Part shown: positions 58,700-64,000 of the stretch, piece after piece | Layout of the letters: each line of letters starts with the position of its first letter | How positions within the stretch are numbered: position 1 is the stretch's first letter | Origin: Rosellinia necatrix | Lineage: Eukaryota > Ascomycota > Sordariomycetes > Xylariales > Xylariaceae | NCBI GenBank assembly: GCA_021209875.1 | Contig: JAGYVD010000001.1 | Coordinates: forward strand, 6,262,001-6,326,000 | Direction: 5' to 3' | Length of the DNA: 64,000 nucleotides | Made by a program: the position numbers and the translations under genes | The notes under the pieces: generated by a model | The model's database searches: none | Told to the model about the DNA's origin: nothing | Seen by the model: the letters and a program-made list of their open reading frames with translations, nothing else

Positions 58700-60300
58700 T
58701 ATTAAATATTTAAAATAGCTTTTTATAATATATTTTAATTATATTTATTATAATAGCTTATATAATATATAAAATCGTTTACGCTTTTTTTTAATTAGTT
58801 TATTATAACAAGCGTATTATTATAACTATATTTATTTTAAAATATTTATTTAAAATTTATTATTAAATATTACTACATATAGTTAAATATTAGCAGAAGT
58901 TTTAGTTTGCTTAAAGTTTTATCGCGTAATATTTTTGCCGGGCGGTATTTTATATAGTTTATTATATAAATATTATAGCTGTTTATTAGCTTAAGCTATT
59001 AATATTTTTTTAATCTTAGTTTTTTAGTTTTACGTTTTTTTAAATATATTATAAGCATATAATCGTAGATTTTTTATCTTAACTTAATTTTTAAATATAA
59101 ATAGTTTAATACTACTAGTTATTTATTTATTATTATTAATTTGTTTATTATTTGCTAAAAGTTATTATTTTTAGTTTTTTTAGCTTTACGTTAATAAATT
59201 TTTATATTAAAGTTTTCGCGGTTTTTTTTTAATATTTTTTTAATTAGTCGGGGTTTTTAAATTTTTTAATTTTTTACGTAAATATACTACTAATATCTAG
59301 TAGTTATATTTTATTTAATTTAAAATATATTTTATAATACTGTTTATAAATTAAAATATTATTAAATATTTTTAAGCTTTTTTATTTTTATATTAACAGA
59401 TCTTTTATTTTTAAAATAAAATATTTATAACTATATTTTTTTTAATCGAAAAATAATAAAAAATTATATTTTAAAAATAAGTTAATTTATTCTGTTTATT
59501 GCAAGTTTAAATATTATTTTATATTAAAATATTTTAAAGCTTAATAATTAATAATTATTAAAAAGGTTTTTTGTTTATTAATTAGTTTAAGTCGCTATTT
59601 TTTTAAAGCTATAGCTACTGCTAACATTTTTTATTAAAAATTCTGTAATTTAATTCAGCGTTATATAATATTTTTAAAAAATAAGCAGTTAAATATTAAT
59701 GTTTTTATATAATTAAAATAACGCGCTAGAAGCTATTTTATTAAAAAGTCAGTTTTATTTTAATAAATAAATTATAATTATAATATTTTAGTAATAATAT
59801 AAAAATTAAGGCTTTTTAATATGCTAAAAGCTTTATTATATTTATTAGTTTATTTAAAAGCTTTTTTTTTATTAAGCAGTTTATAAAAAAGCTATTTAAT
59901 TATATTTATTTATAAACTTTTATAAAAGTTATAAAAACTTAAAAAAAACTGCATATTTTTATAATCGTAAATATTTTTAATTTACTACAGCTTTTATTTT
60001 AGCAGAATTAATATAAATATTATTAATATTTACTATATAGCTTAAAAACTTGGTTTATTTTATATAAAATTCCGACTTTTTAAGTTAGCTTGTAATCTTA
60101 TGTTTTATAGTTTTAAAATATTTTTAAATATATATGCAGTAAGTTTTATATTATTAAAATAAATAAAAACGTTGTTTATATATATATTATAAAATTATTT
60201 AAAAGTTAAACAATATATTATTAATATATTTTTAAAACATAAAAGTTTATTTATTAAACTAAACAGAAAAATTTTATAATAATAAGTTTTATATTTAATA
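58700..60300 (-). pseudogene. Fossil Ty3/gypsy pol on the minus strand (element D)
   Basis: Minus-strand reading around 60.1-59.9 kb gives KKSEFYIK-x-TKFLSYIVN, KIKAVVN-x-K and KFL then KFINKY, the RT connection region of Ty3/gypsy. Near 59.6 kb come pieces of RNase H (LNYRIFNKK in one frame, MLAVAIALKK in another). Near 58.8-59.1 kb a Cys/basic-rich region fits the integrase zinc-finger end. The order RT, RNase H, integrase is correct for the minus strand. Many stops and frame changes. Its LTRs were not found; they may lie beyond the window or be too mutated to see. Confidence 0.75.
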
Positions 60301-61784
60301 TAAAATATAATAAAGTTTTTATTTTTTAAATATATTTTAATGTAATAAAATATTTATTATATATTAATTTTTATAAAAATTTTAGCATTAAAAATATAAG
60401 ATAAAGTTTTTTAATAAAAATAACAAATATTAGTTTTTTTATAATTTTATTAAATTTTTAATAGTTTAAATAAAAATAAAGTTTTCTGCTAGCTTTTTAA
60501 TAAATAATATTAAAAAGCATATAATATATTATTTAATTTAATAATTTTTTATAAATTATTAATTAAATATTTTATACAGCGTACAGCTTATTAAATAATA
60601 TTTTATATAAAAACTATATTTTAAGTTTTTAAAAACTTATTGTTTATAAAGTTTATTTTATAGTTTATTTATAATTAATAAAAAATAATTTATTTAAATT
60701 TTTTTATTAAACATGTTTAATAAGTTATAATATTTAAAAATATAAGTTTTAATATTTTTTTCCGCGTTTTACTTTTTAGTTTTTTATTTTTTTAATTAAT
60801 TAATTTATTAATTTAATAAATATTAATAATTTATACTTAATTATTAGTTTTATTTTTATATATTAACGTTTTAAAAGTAATAGCGCTAAAATAACCTTTT
60901 AAATATTTAGTTTTTTTATACTAACTTATATTATTTTTTTATTTAATAAGGTTTAAAAACATCTGATTTTTAATTTAAAAATATAAATTGTTTTTATTTA
61001 GCATGTTTTTTTTTAGTTTAAAGCTTTAAAAGTTTATTAAATAAAAGTATGTTTTTAAGTTTTAATTTATTTTTTATATTTTTAACGTAAAATTAAATTT
61101 TATTATAATTTTTATTTTTATTATTAATACTTTTTATAAAGCTTTTTAGTTTTTTTTTAGTTTTTTAACAGGCATTTTTAAAGTTAATATTTCTGTTTTT
61201 TATTTAACTAGTAGGCATTAGATAGTTAGAAAAAGATGAGGATTTAATTTAACTATCTATTTTTAAATAACTAATATATAACAATTGCTAGAAGCTTTTA
61301 AAAAAAAAAGCTTTACTAAGGAAAGCTTCCTAGAGGAAAGCTTTTTAAAAAAAAGGTTTTAATAGAAAATAGTTCTTTTTAGAAATAGCTTTATAATTGC
61401 TCCTTATATAAAAATATCGACGACTTTATCGATTATAAAAAGCTAACGAAATAATAAAGCGTAAAAAAAAAAAAGTATAGCTGATTATTGTTATTAAAAA
61501 AGCAGAAACGGCTGAAAATATAAACTAAAAAAAAAAATGTAACTAAAAAAAAAAGCGTATATGTTATAAAAAACAAACTAAAAAAAAAAATATTGTTTGC
61601 ATCGTAGAAAACATTTTTATAAAATCTATATAAAAAATAAAAGTTAACAGCAAATCGCTGTTAAAAAAAAAAAAAAAATCAGCGGCTAAAAATAATTTAA
61701 TGCAAATTTAAAAGTAATTTAGAAAATGTTAGGCTAAAAAAAAAACCAGCAAAGTTGCAAAAATTAAACTTTTAAACTTTATAA

Positions 61785-61938
61785 AGCTAGAACAAAAACT
61801 AAGCTTTTAAGTTTTATTAAAATGTTTAGATCTAAAATTAGATTAAGCTTTCAAGTTTTATAAAGCTATTAAGCAAAAACTAAGCTTTTAAGTTTTATAA
61901 AGCTATTAAGCAAAAACTAAGCTTTTAAGTTTTATAAA
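61785..61938 (+). repeat. Tandem repeat, 37-bp unit
   Basis: The unit beginning AGCTATTAAGCAAAAACTAA starts at 61864 and again at 61901, preceded by diverged copies from 61785. It survives with exact identity in otherwise scrambled DNA. Confidence 0.7.
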
Positions 61939-63830
61939 AATTAATAAAATAATAATAAAAGCAAATAAAATAAAATAAAATAAAAAAAAAAGATTACTAA
62001 TAAAAGCTTTATTACTTAATAAATATTTAGCAAATTGTTTATTATAACAATTTTATTTTATAAAAAAATAACAATTAAAATAAATAACTATTAAAAAAAA
62101 AATAAAACTAAATATAAAAACTATTAAAATAAATATTTAAAATATAAAACTAACGTTATAAAAAAACGACTAAATAGTAAAAATAATAAATTAACAACAA
62201 ATTATAATTAGCAATTATTATAACATATAAAAAATAATAATATATAAATATTAAAATTAAACTAACGTTATTATCTTTTAAAAAAAACAACAAAAAAAAA
62301 ATTATTAGCAATAAAAAAAAAATTATTAATAATAAAACAAAAATTAAAAACAATAAAACAAAAAAAAAATCAAAAATAATAAAAAAAAAATATTAAACGT
62401 TATTTAAACTTTGTGTTTTAACGTTTTAAAAAGCTAAGCTACGCTTAAAAGCATTTATTATATTTAACAGTGTTTATTAGCTGTTTTTAATAGTAATTTT
62501 TTTAAATCTAAGCTTGCTTTAATAATTATTTGCTTTTAAATAGTTTTTATGCTAACAAATGTTTTTTTAGTTAAAAAGGTCTTTTTTGCTGCTGTTGTTT
62601 AAGCAGGCGTTATAATTAATATTGTTATAATTAGTGCTATTATAATTAATGCTGTTAGTACTATAATTATTTATGCCGCTGTTATTATTATTGCTAGTGC
62701 TATACTTAATTAAATAATTAGTAGCAGCGCAAAAGTTATTAAAAAATTTTTATGTTCTGTTTAAATAGCTTTATTAACTTTGTAATTAATAATTTCTAAT
62801 TTTAAAAAAATATTTAGCGTAATATAATTATAATCTTATATTTTTTTTTAATTTTATAATTTAAATATATAAAATAAAAATTTTAATAATTAATAACTAG
62901 ATAGTTTTAATTATCGCGTTTAAAAGTTTTTTAAGTTTATTATCCGGCAGACTTTTTATTTTATTAATTTTATTTGTTAAAATAGTTTGATTAAATAAAA
63001 TAATCGAATTTATAAAGCTTTTATAATATATTATTAAACTACTTTTAATTTAAAATATTTTTTTGTAATAAAAACAAAAAATTAGCGCTGCTGCGTTATT
63101 TTTTAAGTTTTAAAAATGTTTATATAATTATTTTATTATTTCGTGCTAAATATCTGCTGTTATATTAACAATTATTGCTAATTAGTTGTTAGCAGTTTTT
63201 AATTATTAAAATATAACTTTATATTAGCTTTTATATATAATATCGCTAAAAATATATTTATAAATTTTTTTAATATTAAAAAACGTTTGTTATAGCTATA
63301 ACGCAAGGTTTATAATATTAATCGGTACGTTATAAAGTTCTAGCTGCTAAACTTGTTTAGTTTAACTTTGTATTAACAATATTTAAATGTTTAAATTTTA
63401 AAGTTGTTTAAACGTTGTTTAAATAACGCTACTAGTCTAAAGCTATTTAAAAAAAATCTATATAGCGCTACTTATAGATTAAAGCTGTTAAATAATAGTT
63501 AGCTGTTTAAACGTATTTTAAGTTAAATAAAAAACAGTAACTACTTAATAAAAAGTATTAATTTTATTGTTTATATCGCTGTTTTAGCTATTTATAAAAT
63601 CTATTATTTTTATTAATATAACAAGTATTACTAGCATAGCATTTAAATTACGTTAATATTTTCGTTAGCTCGTAAATATAATTTAACGTTTAGCGTCTTT
63701 ACTAGTTTTTTTTATTTAAATATTTATAATAATAGCTTTATTATTTTCTAAAATATTTTTAATATTAACAGCATTATTTGCAAAAACAATAGTTTTATTA
63801 ACAACTTATAAAATATTTTTAACTTTATAA

Positions 63831-63893
63831 TTAAAATGTTTTTTTATTAAAATGTTTTTTTATTAAAATATTTTTTTATTAAAATATTTTTAT
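63831..63893 (+). repeat. Tandem repeat, 16-bp unit, four copies
   Basis: TTAAAAT(G/A)TTTTTTTA begins at 63831, 63847, 63863 and 63879. Confidence 0.75.
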
Positions 63894-64000
63894 TATTAAA
63901 AGATTTTTTATTTTTATTAACTATTTTAATAAAAATAAAAACAGCAATAATGTTTTTATTAAGTTTATATCGCTTAAGAAAATAGTTTATTTAAAAAAAA

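Larger units (their letters stand above)
60301..64000. other. RIP-saturated A+T-rich DNA to the window end
   Basis: Probably includes the 5' part of element D and other remnants. No coding frame is supported. A long low-complexity stretch at 61950-62400 is almost only A with T and few G/C. Confidence 0.6.

Noticed and set aside
62156..62353. 65-codon very hydrophobic minus-strand frame
   Set aside because: Only Phe/Leu/Ile/Tyr from A+T-only DNA; not a real membrane protein.
19375..64000. Mitochondrial DNA or a centromere as explanation for the A+T blocks
   Set aside because: LTR pairs, target duplications, Ty3/gypsy pol fossils and C/T, G/A differences between copies explain the composition by RIP. 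No mitochondrial genes or tRNAs were seen. A centromeric location cannot be fully excluded from one window.

Overview
The window looks like nuclear DNA of a filamentous ascomycete, most likely Eurotiomycetes (Aspergillus/Penicillium type). The genes have short GT-AG introns (41 to about 103 nt) with CTAAC/CTGAC-like branch points, TATA boxes lie about 80-145 bp before start codons, and the families are typical of that group: a fungal-specific transcription factor, a PRISE-like reductase, a berberine-bridge-like oxidase, ricin-B-like and H-type lectins, and an AIG1-like GTPase. Everything else is transposon-derived DNA converted to extreme A+T by repeat-induced point mutation (RIP). The picture fits an accessory or subtelomeric two-speed compartment.

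Layout. 1-9 kb: tail of a Zn-cluster-type transcription factor, a Ser/Thr-rich single-pass membrane protein, then a PRISE-like short-chain reductase and a berberine-bridge-like FAD oxidase, both on the minus strand. The last two could be a small oxidoreductive metabolic pair. 9-13.5 kb: gene wreckage (FAD-oxidase relic, Myb-like fragment meeting an antisense truncated gene, a small gene cut by a repeat) and a tandem repeat in which only some copies are RIP-mutated. 13.5-19.4 kb: four minus-strand genes, namely a small ricin-B-like lectin, a broken gene, a short membrane protein with a glycine-rich tail, and an AIG1-like GTPase. 19.4-41.5 kb: a nested stack of LTR retrotransposons. Element A (Ty3/gypsy, 19375-41476, target duplication ATTAT) holds element B (22776-37611, TATAT), which in turn holds a Ty3/gypsy element (28896-35529, ATTGT/TTGTT). 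A solo LTR (20662-20931, TAATT) also sits in A. 41.5-44 kb: a GC-normal island with an H-type lectin gene carrying a long glycine-repeat linker. 44-64 kb: more RIP-degraded DNA with two copies of a 203-bp LTR, element C (49757-57908, same internal family as B but opposite orientation), another solo LTR, and a minus-strand Ty3/gypsy pol fossil (about 58.7-60.3 kb).

All intron and LTR coordinates were read by eye. Splice models were accepted when donor, acceptor and phase agreed and the total coding length was divisible by three. Repeat pairs were accepted when differences were almost all C/T or G/A and target duplications matched. I saw no tRNA, rRNA or CRISPR array. The least ordinary content is the lectin/glycine-repeat/GTPase gene set beside the nested transposons, and the contrast between unmutated solo LTRs and the RIP-saturated DNA around them.
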